From Micromonospora sp. CCTCC AA 2012012 (GTDB lineage Bacteria > Actinomycetota > Actinomycetes > Mycobacteriales > Micromonosporaceae), in contig NZ_CP159342.1 in assembly GCF_040499845.1 (NCBI RefSeq), positions 1,054,001 to 1,118,000 of the forward strand: a stretch of DNA of 64,000 bases, given 5' to 3'. Below are positions 27,170 through 35,829 of this stretch, in pieces; within the stretch, counting starts at the first letter, position 1; each line of letters begins with the position of its first letter. The translations under genes and the position numbers were made by a program. A model generated the notes under the pieces. The model did no database searches. It saw only the letters and a program-made list of their open reading frames with translations, and was not told where the DNA came from.

Positions 27170-28071
27170 CGGGCCACCGCCCGCAGACCGGGAACCGCGC
27201 GGGTGACCTGCTGCACCAGGATCACCCGCACCGCGGAGCCGACCATGTTTGTCCCGCCGCCGCCCGACGTGGACACGACGCGGCGCATCAGCGCGGGAAC
27301 CCGCAGCGTGGTCCACAGCATGACCATCACGACGAACAGGTTGATCACCCCACCGGGTTCGACCGGCAGGCCGAGCACCGGCAGCAGATGGTCGGGGTCG
27401 GTGAGCATCCACTGCCCGGCATACAGGGTGAAGCCCTGCACCACCGGCACCGCCAACGCGCCAATGTAGGAGCGCCACCACAGGCGGGCGACCGCATCGG
27501 TCTGCGGGAGCGCGTGACACGCCAAAGCCAGGGGAGCGAACGCGGTCAGGACGAGAACAACAGCGAAGCGAACAATCACACTGAACGCGGTCGATGCCAC
27601 GAGGACGGCGATGATCGCCACGCAGACCACGAACAACAACACAACGCTCGAGTCCTGCCCGGCGGTAATGTGGGTCCTGATCGCCCGAAGGGCACTGTCG
27701 GTGTCGCCCTCGCCGGCGGTGAGGGTGGCGGTGAGGGCGTTGGCGAGGTCGATGACCATGTCGCACCACAGCTGCGAGAAGTGCGCGGCGACGAACCCCA
27801 CAATCAGGCGGGGGAGAAGGTCCTTGACCGTGTAGCGGGACCGCTCGTCACCACCGGCGGTCAGGGTGAGCACCCCCACGGCGACGAACGCGAGAACGAA
27901 GACGGTGTCCACGACAAGAACCGAACGGCCGGTCAGGGCCTGCACCTGCGGCAGGCCGGTGACGTTCGGGGTGACCAGCAGGGCGCTGCTGATCACACCG
28001 AACAGCGCGTCCAGGGCCGCGAGGATTCCCGTCGCCAGCCAGTCGAGGATCTGGTCGAGCAGCCAGCCCAT
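27166..28071 (-). CDS. TrbL/VirB6-like membrane protein
   Basis: 301 residues from ATG 28071, two bases after the pilin-like gene stop. Five to seven membrane helices are visible: about 15-35, 52-72, 85-105, 140-165, 170-190, 210-225 and 240-260. A W-W-R-S-Y-I-G-A-L-A-V-P-V-V-Q-G-F motif between helices is typical of TrbL/VirB6 channel subunits. The C terminus is basic. It forms the polytopic core of the secretion channel. It overlaps the PrgI gene by 4 bp. Confidence 0.85.
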   Translation of the reverse strand: MGWLLDQILDWLATGILAALDALFGVISSALLVTPNVTGLPQVQALTGRSVLVVDTVFVLAFVAVGVLTLTAGGDERSRYTVKDLLPRLIVGFVAAHFSQLWCDMVIDLANALTATLTAGEGDTDSALRAIRTHITAGQDSSVVLLFVVCVAIIAVLVASTAFSVIVRFAVVLVLTAFAPLALACHALPQTDAVARLWWRSYIGALAVPVVQGFTLYAGQWMLTDPDHLLPVLGLPVEPGGVINLFVVMVMLWTTLRVPALMRRVVSTSGGGGTNMVGSAVRVILVQQVTRAVPGLRAVAR

Positions 28072-28073
28072 GG

Positions 28074-28454
28074 TCAGCCCCCGACGATGCCCTGAACGAC
28101 CTGCAACAGCACCGGCGCCAGGACAGCCAGGCCGTAGCCGACCAGCGCGTTCTTCAACGCGCCCTTGGCCCGCTCGACCTGCGCCGGGTCACCGCCGGCC
28201 GTGGCCCAGTAGACACCCGCGAGCACGAGGAACAGGGTGGCCAACCCGGCGAGCATGCCGACCAGCCACACCTGCAGGTTATGCACGACCACCGGCAGGG
28301 AGTTCACCGCCAGCACCGGCGCGCCGGTGTCGGCGTACGCGGCGGCAGGCACGCACAGGACCAACACGCCGGGGCCGGCAACAGCGGCGACGCGGCCCGC
28401 GACACGGGTCATAGGGGAGTGGAGGAGGACACGACAACGAAGGATGCGGAACAT
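28074..28454 (-). CDS. Pilin-like (VirB2/TrbC-type) membrane protein
   Basis: 126 residues from ATG 28454, chosen because GGAGGTGAAC lies 11 nt upstream. A signal-like helix ends with A-A-Y-A-D (about 23-43), then two membrane helices about 53-80 and 97-123 separated by the short basic loop GGDPAQVERAKG. The pattern of signal plus two helices and small size matches VirB2-type pilins. It heads the secretion operon, upstream of which lies a 280-bp leader containing one copy of the 35-bp inverted repeat. Confidence 0.8.
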   Translation of the reverse strand: MFRILRCRVLLHSPMTRVAGRVAAVAGPGVLVLCVPAAAYADTGAPVLAVNSLPVVVHNLQVWLVGMLAGLATLFLVLAGVYWATAGGDPAQVERAKGALKNALVGYGLAVLAPVLLQVVQGIVGG

Positions 28455-28733
28455 GGGCGGGTTCACCTCCGGCTCCACCCCCGCCAGGGGTGGAGCGTCG
28501 AAACGGCGGGCATGGATGCCGCCGCCGGGCCCGGGAGACAGGGCGTCATCGAACCGCGACAGACCCCGGGAGGAGCACGTCCTCCCTGTCGGATGTACGG
28601 GTATCGGTGAGGTGTCAGCGCACCAAGACGGCGCGGCACCCGAGGTGCCCGGCTCGCGTCACCCCACCTCGGGGCCCGGCGACGGACGGAACCTCCCGAG
28701 CGGCACATCAGCACCGTAGGAAAGGTTCCGCAC

Positions 28734-28768
28734 CCTCAAACCGGCGTTTGTCAGCTCTGGCGGACACC
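28734..28768. repeat. 35-bp inverted-repeat copy 1, upstream of secretion operon
   Basis: Exact reverse complement of 30632-30666. Read towards the secretion operon it begins GGTGTCCGCCAGAGCTGACA. It lies 280 bp upstream of the pilin-like gene. Likely a shared promoter or operator element. Confidence 0.85.
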
Positions 28769-29071
28769 CCCCGACCTGACGGGCGGCTGGCAGCGGGGCG
28801 GCACGTCTGACAGCTCCACCGGATCGCATCTCCGAGACGGGTGGGTTGCGTTACGGACAGCGCGACGGTCAACTCCCGGTTCGGGTCAATCGGTATTGGT
28901 GTCCTGTGCCAGGCCCCGCCCGTCCGATCGCGCCGAGGCCCACGACACAACCCGCGATCCCGCGTCGCACCAGGTCCCACAGCGAGGCTGGCTACCAGGT
29001 CCAGCCCGGTGCGGCGCCGAGCTGGACCGCCACGCTCGCGCGTACTGCGGTAGGGAAGGGCGGCGACAGCA

Positions 29072-29107
29072 GAGGCGGGGTCCGAGCTCGCGCTCGGACC
29101 CCGCCTC
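29072..29107. terminator. Perfect 16-bp hairpin after sigma-like gene
   Basis: GAGGCGGGGTCCGAGC and its exact reverse complement flank a 4-nt loop. It starts 16 bp beyond the stop of the 29124-29981 minus-strand gene and fits a strong terminator. No T-run. Confidence 0.75.
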
Positions 29108-29123
29108 GAGAACATCTCCCAGG

Positions 29124-29981
29124 TCAGGCAGCGGCGGCCGCCGGGCCGGACGTGGTGGTGGCGCGGCCCGCGCGGGTCCGCTCCCGGTGCACGGCCTGAT
29201 TCTGCAGCTGCGCCCGGGCCGCCGGGGACACCACGCTCGTGAGCAGTCCCTTGGCGAGGGCATCCGCGATCCGCTCATCGATGCCGTTCATCCGTTTGCG
29301 CAGCGCGTCGACGGTGATGCCCAGACGCGCGGCGATCGGTTCGATCGCCCTACGGCCGAGCCGCAGGTCGATGTACGGGTCGAGGTCGGTGTGCTCGAGC
29401 AGCCCGAGTCGGGCGGCGCGGCGCACCAGCAGGTCGGGATGGCCGTAGGGAACGTGGGGGGTGCGGGGGCCGGTGACGTGCTCGACGTCCTCCACCGGCA
29501 CGGCAGGGCCGGTGCGGCGCAGCATCTCGTGTCCGGCCCGCCACGCGGCCATGCACAGCGCCGCGTGCGGGGCAGGCTTGGCCAGGTCGACATGGTCGCG
29601 CAGCGCGGTGAGGAAACCGGTGAGGATCTCCGCGTCGAGGTCGTCGGCATCACCGGACCAACCGGCACGCAGGTGACCGGCGTGCCGGCGCAGCGCGGGC
29701 ATCGCCATCGCCACCGCAGCGATCACCCACGACGGGCCGTCGAGACGGGCGCGACGGACCAGCTCCCGCCACACCGCGTCACGCGCCGCGTAGGCGTCAG
29801 GACGGCGCAGCAGCCAGTCCCGCAGCGCCGGAAGTGCCATGACACCAGCCGGTAGGCCCGTGTCATGGCCGAGGCTGTCCAGGTCGAGTGTCATCGGGGC
29901 GGGACCAGTGGTCAACGCCGTGAAGGCCGCATCGACGGCGTCAAACGGCGAGGCAGGCCAGTCCGGGTCGGACACGGTCAT
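29124..29981 (-). CDS. Sigma-70-like DNA-binding protein (hypothetical)
   Basis: 285 residues from ATG 29981, with GGAG 9 nt upstream. ATG 29996 is an alternative. The frame further upstream is Arg/Ser-rich shadow over a motif-dense intergenic region. Residues 85-165 are helix-rich with a sigma region-2 feel. Residues about 215-265 (LGRRAIEPIAARLGITVDAL, then RKRMNGIDERIADAL) look like a helix-turn-helix. I infer a sigma-like or replication/transfer regulator. It sits between the two operons sharing the 35-bp repeat and is the best candidate to act on the TGACA sites. Confidence 0.6.
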   Translation of the reverse strand: MTVSDPDWPASPFDAVDAAFTALTTGPAPMTLDLDSLGHDTGLPAGVMALPALRDWLLRRPDAYAARDAVWRELVRRARLDGPSWVIAAVAMAMPALRRHAGHLRAGWSGDADDLDAEILTGFLTALRDHVDLAKPAPHAALCMAAWRAGHEMLRRTGPAVPVEDVEHVTGPRTPHVPYGHPDLLVRRAARLGLLEHTDLDPYIDLRLGRRAIEPIAARLGITVDALRKRMNGIDERIADALAKGLLTSVVSPAARAQLQNQAVHRERTRAGRATTTSGPAAAAA

Positions 29982-30706
29982 GTCCACACACTCCATGTCA
30001 TCGATGAATAGCCGAGGAGGTGGGCCCCGGCGCCGAAGGCACTGATTGCGCCACAACGACCTCACAGGCCTCTGACAACAGGCCGAGGCGTCGAGGACGC
30101 CACGGGCCGCGCGGACCTGACAGACACCGGCGGCCACCGGCGTCGACTCTGACAACGGTCTGACAAAGTGGCCTTGACCTGCGAACTGACACTGCCAGAC
30201 TGATGGTGACAGCAGCCGCGCCCATGGATTGGACAGCCGCGCCGCGCGCCCCCGCAGGGCCGGCAGCGGTCTGACAAAACTTGGCCGTGACGGCCCGGCC
30301 GCCTCTGACAAAACGCCGGCGTCAGACATCGCCGGCCTGACGGCGGCATGCCACTCCGCGGGGCGAACCGCTCGGACAGCAGCGCCGCCGGACGACATGA
30401 CACCGCCGCGCTGTCATCGACGACACCATGCCGGCATGACACGGCGCGGCGCCGGCCGACAGCGCCGGCCACGCATCGGTGTCACAGGCATCCGCCGTGT
30501 CCGGGGCGGGATTGTCGGTCATCTTCTGTCAGGGCCGTGTCGTCAACTGCCGCGCCGCCGGTCCGTGCTGCACCCGAACGGCCTGCCTACGGTCCCAGCG
30601 GTGGTGCTGTCAGACCTCTGTCAGATCGAGAGGTGTCCGCCAGAGCTGACAAACGCCGGTTTGAGGATGTCAGCGCACCACGGCGCGGCGCGGAGCCCAC
30701 ATCCAG
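29982..30706. promoter_or_regulatory. 725-bp intergenic region dense in TGACA motifs
   Basis: No gene is visible. TGACAA occurs at 30073, 30150, 30161, 30272, 30306 and 30647. TGACAG, TGACAC and TGTCAG variants lie between them. It separates the sigma-like gene from the methyltransferase operon. It may be a control region, an iteron-type origin or a transfer origin. The choice is open. Confidence 0.55.
30632..30666. repeat. 35-bp inverted-repeat copy 2, upstream of methyltransferase operon
   Basis: Exact reverse complement of 28734-28768. It ends 40 bp before the start of the 30707 gene. It is directed the same way towards its operon as copy 1 is towards the secretion operon. A 12-nt GTCAGCGCACCA stretch follows and also occurs at 28614. 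Confidence 0.85.
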
Positions 30707-31600
30707 ATGAGCGAGCACACGCCGCAGCCCCACCCCGACCCTGCCCCACCCGTCGACCCCCACCAGGTCGACCCGACCCTGATCGACCTGGTCGCCGGCG
30801 ACCCGCCGGTACCCATCACCGTGTGGCGCACCGCCCGCACCGACGCCGACACCGGCCACAGCATCGGCGCCCGCCTGGCCTACCGGCTCGTCGCCGCCTA
30901 CAGCCGCCCCGGCGACGCCGTCATCGACCTCACCGGCGACCACGCCCTGACCGCCGTCTGCACCACCGGCGCCCGCCGGCACCACCCGGGCTGGTTCACC
31001 GACGCATCCAGCCTGACCATCGGACCGGCCACCCCGCCCACCCGCCCCGACCCGACCACCAGACCCGATGACAGCAGCGGCGACCTGCCGGACATGAGCA
31101 CCTGGTTCGGCGACGACCTCACCGACCCCGACCTGCCCACCAGCCACCCCGGTGACACGGCACTTGCCGAGGCGACCAGCCTGGTCGTTGCCTGCTGGCC
31201 CCTCGACCCCACCGACACCACCAACCGGAACCGCCTGGCCTGGCTGCTGACCGCATGCGCGCGGCTACTGCGCCCCGGCGGCTGCCTCGTCCTCGTCGTC
31301 ACCGCCCCCCACGGCGGCGTCGCACCAGAGGACTTCACCCCGGTGACCACCGCCGCCGCAGCCGTCGGCCTGGGCTACCTGCAACACCTCGTCGCCGTCG
31401 CCGCGGACACCGACGGCGACACCTTCGTCTACCACGTCACCGACGAGGAACTCCTCACCCTCGCCCAGCAGGCCAGCCACCCAAGGACGGTGGCGCACCT
31501 GCGCGTCCACGCCGACCTGCTCGTGTTCAGCCCGACCACACCACCATCCCCCGCCTCGCAGAGGCAGCGCCGCCGGAAGGGCGGTGACCACCGTGGCTGA
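30707..31600 (+). CDS. Methyltransferase-like protein without clear catalytic motif
   Basis: 297 residues from ATG 30707. Residues 50-75 resemble the SAM-binding start of DNA methyltransferases (A-Y-R-L-V-A-A-Y-S-R-P-G-D-A-V-I-D-L-T-G-D). Residues about 170-190 contain L-L-R-P-G-G-C-L-V-L-V-V, the late strand of a Rossmann methyltransferase. No N/D/S-P-P-Y/F motif is seen, so catalysis is doubtful. Its 3' end overlaps the next methyltransferase gene by 17 bp. It may be a partner or specificity subunit, which is inference. Confidence 0.65.
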   Translation: MSEHTPQPHPDPAPPVDPHQVDPTLIDLVAGDPPVPITVWRTARTDADTGHSIGARLAYRLVAAYSRPGDAVIDLTGDHALTAVCTTGARRHHPGWFTDASSLTIGPATPPTRPDPTTRPDDSSGDLPDMSTWFGDDLTDPDLPTSHPGDTALAEATSLVVACWPLDPTDTTNRNRLAWLLTACARLLRPGGCLVLVVTAPHGGVAPEDFTPVTTAAAAVGLGYLQHLVAVAADTDGDTFVYHVTDEELLTLAQQASHPRTVAHLRVHADLLVFSPTTPPSPASQRQRRRKGGDHRG

Positions 31601-32552
31601 CACCCCTTCCCCCGCCGACCCCAGCCAGCCGGCGATCCCGGCGCAGGACACCCAGCACCACGACGACGCCCACCGCCACACGCCCGACGGGCCGGGGGAC
31701 CTGTCGGTTTGGGCGACCGCGCAGCGCACCGGGCCGGTGCAGCGCCGCGGCCGGTACGTACCCGAATCGGTGAAGCATCCCGCGCGGATGCTGCCGGCGA
31801 TCGCGGCGCACGCCGTGCACGCCTACACCCGGCCCGGGGACCTGGTTCTCGACCCGATGTGTGGGATCGGCACCACCCTCGTCGAGGCGGTCCATGCGGG
31901 CCGCGACGCGATCGGTGTGGAGTACGAGCCGCGCTGGTCGAACATCGCCGACGCCAACATCACCCACGCCCACCACCAGGGTGCCACCGGCCGCGCCTCC
32001 GTGGTCCGCGGGGACGCCACCCGGCTGCGGCACCTTCTGCCCGCGGCCCTCACCGGGCAGGTGGCCCTCGTGGTCACGTCACCGCCGTACGGGCCCACCG
32101 TCCACGGCCTCGTGCGGCCCGGCGTCGACGGGGTGACGAAGTTCGACAACGCCTACAACGACGGCACCGACAAAGGCAACCTCGCCTACCGGGACCTCAC
32201 CGGCCTCACCGACGGCTTCGCGCACATCCTGTCCGGCTGCGCGACCCTGCTGCGTCCGGGCGGCACGGTCGTGGTCACCGCCCGGCCCTGGCGGAAGAAC
32301 GGCCACCTGGTCGACCTGCCGTCGGCGGTCATCGCCGCCGGCGTTCGCGCCGGCCTGACACCGACCGAACGGTGCGTCGCGCTCCTGGCCGCCGTCCGCG
32401 ACGGGCACCTCGTCGCCCGCCCGTCGTTCTTCCAACTCCAAGCCATCCGAAAGGCCCGCACCGCCGGCACCCCCCTGCACCTCATCACCCACGAAGACGT
32501 CCTGATCTTCACCAAAACCCAGCCCGACGCGCCCGGGGCCGCCGATGACTGA
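31584..32552 (+). CDS. Site-specific DNA methyltransferase (N4-cytosine/N6-adenine type)
   Basis: 322 residues from GTG 31584, with GGAAGGGCG just upstream, inside the end of the previous gene. Motif I is D-P-M-C-G-I-G-T-T (about 93-101). The catalytic motif is T-S-P-P-Y-G (about 167-172), followed by L-L-R-P-G-G-T-V-V-V-T. No restriction endonuclease is encoded nearby, so I infer a solitary methyltransferase that may shield the element from host restriction during transfer. It is the second gene of the plus-strand operon. Confidence 0.88.
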   Translation: MTTVADTPSPADPSQPAIPAQDTQHHDDAHRHTPDGPGDLSVWATAQRTGPVQRRGRYVPESVKHPARMLPAIAAHAVHAYTRPGDLVLDPMCGIGTTLVEAVHAGRDAIGVEYEPRWSNIADANITHAHHQGATGRASVVRGDATRLRHLLPAALTGQVALVVTSPPYGPTVHGLVRPGVDGVTKFDNAYNDGTDKGNLAYRDLTGLTDGFAHILSGCATLLRPGGTVVVTARPWRKNGHLVDLPSAVIAAGVRAGLTPTERCVALLAAVRDGHLVARPSFFQLQAIRKARTAGTPLHLITHEDVLIFTKTQPDAPGAADD

Positions 32553-32600
32553 CGACCAGCCCCGACGCACCGACACCCGCCAGACCGCGCGGGAGGTGGC

Positions 32601-33762
32601 GTGAGTGACCTCCAACCCGGGCCCCGAGTCGGATCGCTGTGCACCGGCTACGGCGGACTCGACCTGGCCGTCGAACTGGTGCTCGGCGGCCGGCTCACCT
32701 GGTACGCCGAAACCGACCGACACGCCCGCACCGTCTGCGCCCACCACTGGCCCGACGTGCCGAACCTCGGCGACATCCGCACCATCGACTGGACCCACGT
32801 CGCGCCCGTCGACGTCCTCACCGCCGGGTTCCCCTGCCAAGACATCTCCAACGCCGGGAAACGCGCCGGCATCACCGGCCCCCACTCCAGCCTCTGGTTC
32901 CACATCACCGCAGCCCTTCGCGTTCTTCGACCACCGGTCGTCTTCGTGGAGAACGTCGCCGCCCTGCGCCGACGCGGACTCGACACCGTCCACACCGACC
33001 TGGCCACGCTCGGGTACGACACGAGCTGGCTATGCCTACGCGCATCCGACATCGGCGCACCCCACCGACGCGACCGGCTGTTCCTCCTCGCCACCACCGG
33101 GGGAGAAGCCCCCCACACTGCCCACACCCTGCGCCCGTGACGGCAAAGGACCCGGCCACCACCACGGGCTACCCGACCTCATCGAACCCCACGGCACCCG
33201 TCACCACCTACTCCCGACACCCCGCGCCACCGACACCGGCACCCCCGGCCGCCGCGCCGGACCCGGCTTCCGACCACCCCTGTCCCAAGTCCTACTGCCC
33301 ACACCCCGCGCCACCGACGGACACAAAGGCTGCCCCGGACAACGCGGCTCCCACGGAGACCTCACCCTGCCGTCGGCCGCCGTGCACCTGCCCACGCCCC
33401 GCGCTTCCGATGCGCACGGCGCCGGACACCACGGCGACGGCGGACCCGACCTACGCACCACCATCGCCCACCTCACCCTCGGTGTCGTCGACGACGCTAC
33501 GTGGGGCGCCTACGCACCCGCCATCGCCCGCTGGGAACTCCTGACCGGCCGCCCCGCCCCCGCACCCACCCAACCCGGCCAGCACGGCAAATCGGTCCTC
33601 GCCCCACCGTTCGTGGAATGGCTCCTGGGCCTGCCCGCGTACTGGGTCACCGATCCCACGCTGGCTCTGCCACGAACCGGAGCGCTGCGCGTCCTCGGTA
33701 ACGGCGTCGTGCCCGCCCAGGCGGCCGCCGCCCTGAATCTTCTCCTGAACCGCCACCGCTGA
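32601..33762 (+). pseudogene. C5-cytosine DNA methyltransferase, frameshifted
   Basis: The N-terminal part reads from GTG 32601 (GGGAGG upstream): motif I C-T-G-Y-G-G-L-D-L, catalytic G-F-P-C-Q-D-I, E-N-V, and R-R-D-R-L-F-L-L-A. It then meets a stop at 33140. The next frame carries the rest to 33762, including three LPTPRA(T/S)D repeats of the target domain and R-V-L-G-N-G-V-V-P-A-Q at the C terminus. The shift is of one base near 33090-33125, a GGGGG / CCCCCC region. This is either a sequencing error or a real inactivation. A full product would be about 386 residues. Confidence 0.85.
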
Positions 33763-34050
33763 TCTCCACCCGCCGCCCGAGGGCTCTCGTCAGGCACGTA
33801 CGACGGCCCCACGCAGATCCCTCGGGCGCGCGGTGAACCCCGGACTTCTCGTCACCTCGCACTTCCGGCTCGGCGCGAAGCACCACCTGGAAAGGCGCCT
33901 CACCGACCGCCCGGAGAAGCCGGTACGGCAGACGCCACGCTACGACTTGACCTTGGCGGGGAAGGCAGACGTCAATCAATCACCTCCCAGTCAGGACGCC
34001 ACAGACGGGCTCTGCCCACCGTCCCCACACCGAGAAGATAGAGACCATCC
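33763..34050. other. Intergenic stretch, no feature supported
   Basis: 288 bp after the C5 methyltransferase. One plus-strand frame of 73 codons (33833-34054) has no credible ribosome-binding site. Nothing else was recognised. Confidence 0.4.
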
Positions 34051-34221
34051 ATGACTCAGCGCCCGCCCCTCACCGCGACCCCATCACGGGGTGAAGCACT
34101 CCGGAATACGCTCACCAACTGCGTCGACCGCCACCACCACGGGCGTGCCCCGCTACCGGCACCAACAAGCCGACACGGTGGAACCATCACGCGGAACACC
34201 CACACGACACAGGCGGCCTGA
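34051..34221 (+). CDS. Small hypothetical protein coupled to HTH gene
   Basis: 56 residues from ATG 34051. It is Thr/His/Arg-rich, with no recognised motif. Its stop overlaps the ATG of the helix-turn-helix gene (TGATG), suggesting translational coupling. The ribosome-binding site is weak, so it may be only a leader. Confidence 0.4.
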   Translation: MTQRPPLTATPSRGEALRNTLTNCVDRHHHGRAPLPAPTSRHGGTITRNTHTTQAA

Positions 34222-34982
34222 TGAGCATCGAGGCCGTCACCTGGGCGCTCGCCCACGCACCCAACGTCCCCCCGTCCTGTCTCGCCGTGCTCATCGGCTT
34301 GGCTAACCACGCCGACGATGCCGGCCGGGGCGCCTTCCCCCGCCAGGAACGCCTCGCCTTCTACGCCCGCAAAACCACCCGCTCCGTGCAGAACGACTTG
34401 AAAACCCTCGAAAGTCTCGGCCTGATCCGCCGCGGCGACCAGACACGCACCGCGTTCCTCCCCCCGGACCGCAGACCCGTCGTCTGGGACCTGGCACTCG
34501 AACACCGCAGGCCGCTCCCCACCCCCCACGAACCTCTCGCGCATCCCCAACCAGGCGAGTGCCAGCAACCCTGCCGACTCGACGACACCCCTACACACGA
34601 CCCGACCACGCCGATCCACCCGGGCACCGCTTCCCTGCCGACGACACGAAACGCAGCTCCAGACGGCCCGAAACGCACGTCCGCACGGGGCGAAGCCCAC
34701 TACCCCACGGTACGAAGCCCACTACCAGACGGCACGAACCCCACGTCCGCACGGGACGAAGCCGGCTACCTGACGGCACGACGCACGCTACCGACCGGCA
34801 CGCACCGTGCTTCAGACGAACCGTCATTAACCATCAAAGAAAAACCCGCGCGTCCGCGCACGCGACCGTCGACCAGCAATCGCGCCGACAGTCCTCGCAC
34901 CGACCACTGCACTCGACATCGGGGCAGTCCCGCCCGCAACTGCGGCCCCTGCCGCGCTGAGGCGCTCGGCGGAATGAACTGA
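34221..34982 (+). CDS. Helix-turn-helix protein (HTH_36-like) with repeat-rich tail
   Basis: 253 residues from ATG 34221. Residues 15-80 are a winged helix: H-A-P-N-V-P-P-S-C-L-A-V-L-I-G-L-A-N-H-A, then K-T-T-R-S-V-Q-N-D-L-K-T-L-E-S-L-G-L-I-R-R-G. This is common in actinobacterial replication-initiator-like and regulatory proteins. Residues 140-205 are low complexity with repeated T-S-A-R-(G/D)-E-A units. The C terminus has C-T-x-H-R-G-S-P-A-R-N-C-G-P-C-R-A-E, a small metal-binding-like end. It closes the plus-strand operon of the element. Confidence 0.7.
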   Translation: MSIEAVTWALAHAPNVPPSCLAVLIGLANHADDAGRGAFPRQERLAFYARKTTRSVQNDLKTLESLGLIRRGDQTRTAFLPPDRRPVVWDLALEHRRPLPTPHEPLAHPQPGECQQPCRLDDTPTHDPTTPIHPGTASLPTTRNAAPDGPKRTSARGEAHYPTVRSPLPDGTNPTSARDEAGYLTARRTLPTGTHRASDEPSLTIKEKPARPRTRPSTSNRADSPRTDHCTRHRGSPARNCGPCRAEALGGMN

Positions 34983-35286
34983 TCCATCGACTGGCCGCGC
35001 TTGCTATGACCCTGACGGCGAGTTCGATCGCGGCGGTCGGCTCCCGTCCACCGTTGCCTGGGCAGCATCGACCACCGCGGTCGCCCCGACGGCCAGCTCC
35101 CTGGAGGCCACAGACGAAGCGTCCGCACTGCGGTTGCTACCGCAGCCGTCAGCAGGTGTTGGTAACCGGCGCGCGACGACCATATGCAGCAAAGGTGTAT
35201 ATATTAGATGATCGCTTCGCTAGTCGAAGCTTCCTTGTCGATAACAGTCCTTCTGCCTACAATCCGCCGCCGGATCGGAGCTAAGT

Positions 35287-35829
35287 GTGAGCCAACCGGA
35301 TGACACTGTAGGTCGACTAGCCGATTTGGTGGGATGGGGAGGATTCGCTCGCAGCGAGGTGGATTGGTTGAATCTCACTGAAGCGTGCGGTCACAACTTC
35401 CCACCGGACTATCGCCGATATGTCGAGCGATTCCCGCCTGGCGCCATTGGTCCCCTCACGGTTCATCATCCTCTCCGATGGCCAAGCATTCAGGACTTCG
35501 TCGATTATGCGGCAAACCATCATGATGTAATGAATGACAGAGCCGAAATGGAGGGTGGTTATCCCTATCGCTTTGGCAACTCTGTCGGCGACCTATGTAT
35601 GTGGGGCATCATCCAAGCCGACTACCTACTCTGCTGGCGCATAACAGCTGATTCTCCCGCTGGCTGGCAAACCGTAGTCTGCGACATCTCGATGGACGAT
35701 TCGCCGGAGTCCTACTGCGGCACCCTGACGGAATTGCTGCTGGACCTTGGCGGGCGGCGAGAACCGGTGCCTGTGATCAGCTATGTCACGGAAACAAGTT
35801 TGCCATACAAATTCCATCCCTTCAGATAA
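35287..35829 (+). CDS. SMI1/KNR4 (SUKH) family protein
   Basis: 180 residues from GTG 35287, with GGAG 7 nt upstream. The SUKH signature is visible: L-P-P-D-Y-R-R-Y-V-E-R-F-P-P-type segment (about 37-50), I-Q-D-F-V-D-Y, then G-D-L-C-M-W-G and a Trp-rich strand. SUKH proteins are immunity proteins for nuclease-type and other polymorphic toxins. No toxin gene lies beside it, so it looks like an orphan. The gene and its upstream region are clearly less GC-rich than neighbours, suggesting recent transfer. Confidence 0.8.
   Translation: MSQPDDTVGRLADLVGWGGFARSEVDWLNLTEACGHNFPPDYRRYVERFPPGAIGPLTVHHPLRWPSIQDFVDYAANHHDVMNDRAEMEGGYPYRFGNSVGDLCMWGIIQADYLLCWRITADSPAGWQTVVCDISMDDSPESYCGTLTELLLDLGGRREPVPVISYVTETSLPYKFHPFR

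Noticed and set aside
30062..30522. Minus-strand frames over the TGACA cluster, including the upstream extension of the sigma-like gene
   Set aside because: Arg/Ser/Cys-rich, no ribosome-binding site, and they cover repeat-rich regulatory DNA.
33085..33130. Programmed frameshifting in the C5 methyltransferase
   Set aside because: No slippery heptamer with a clear stimulatory structure was identified. A homopolymer indel is simpler.
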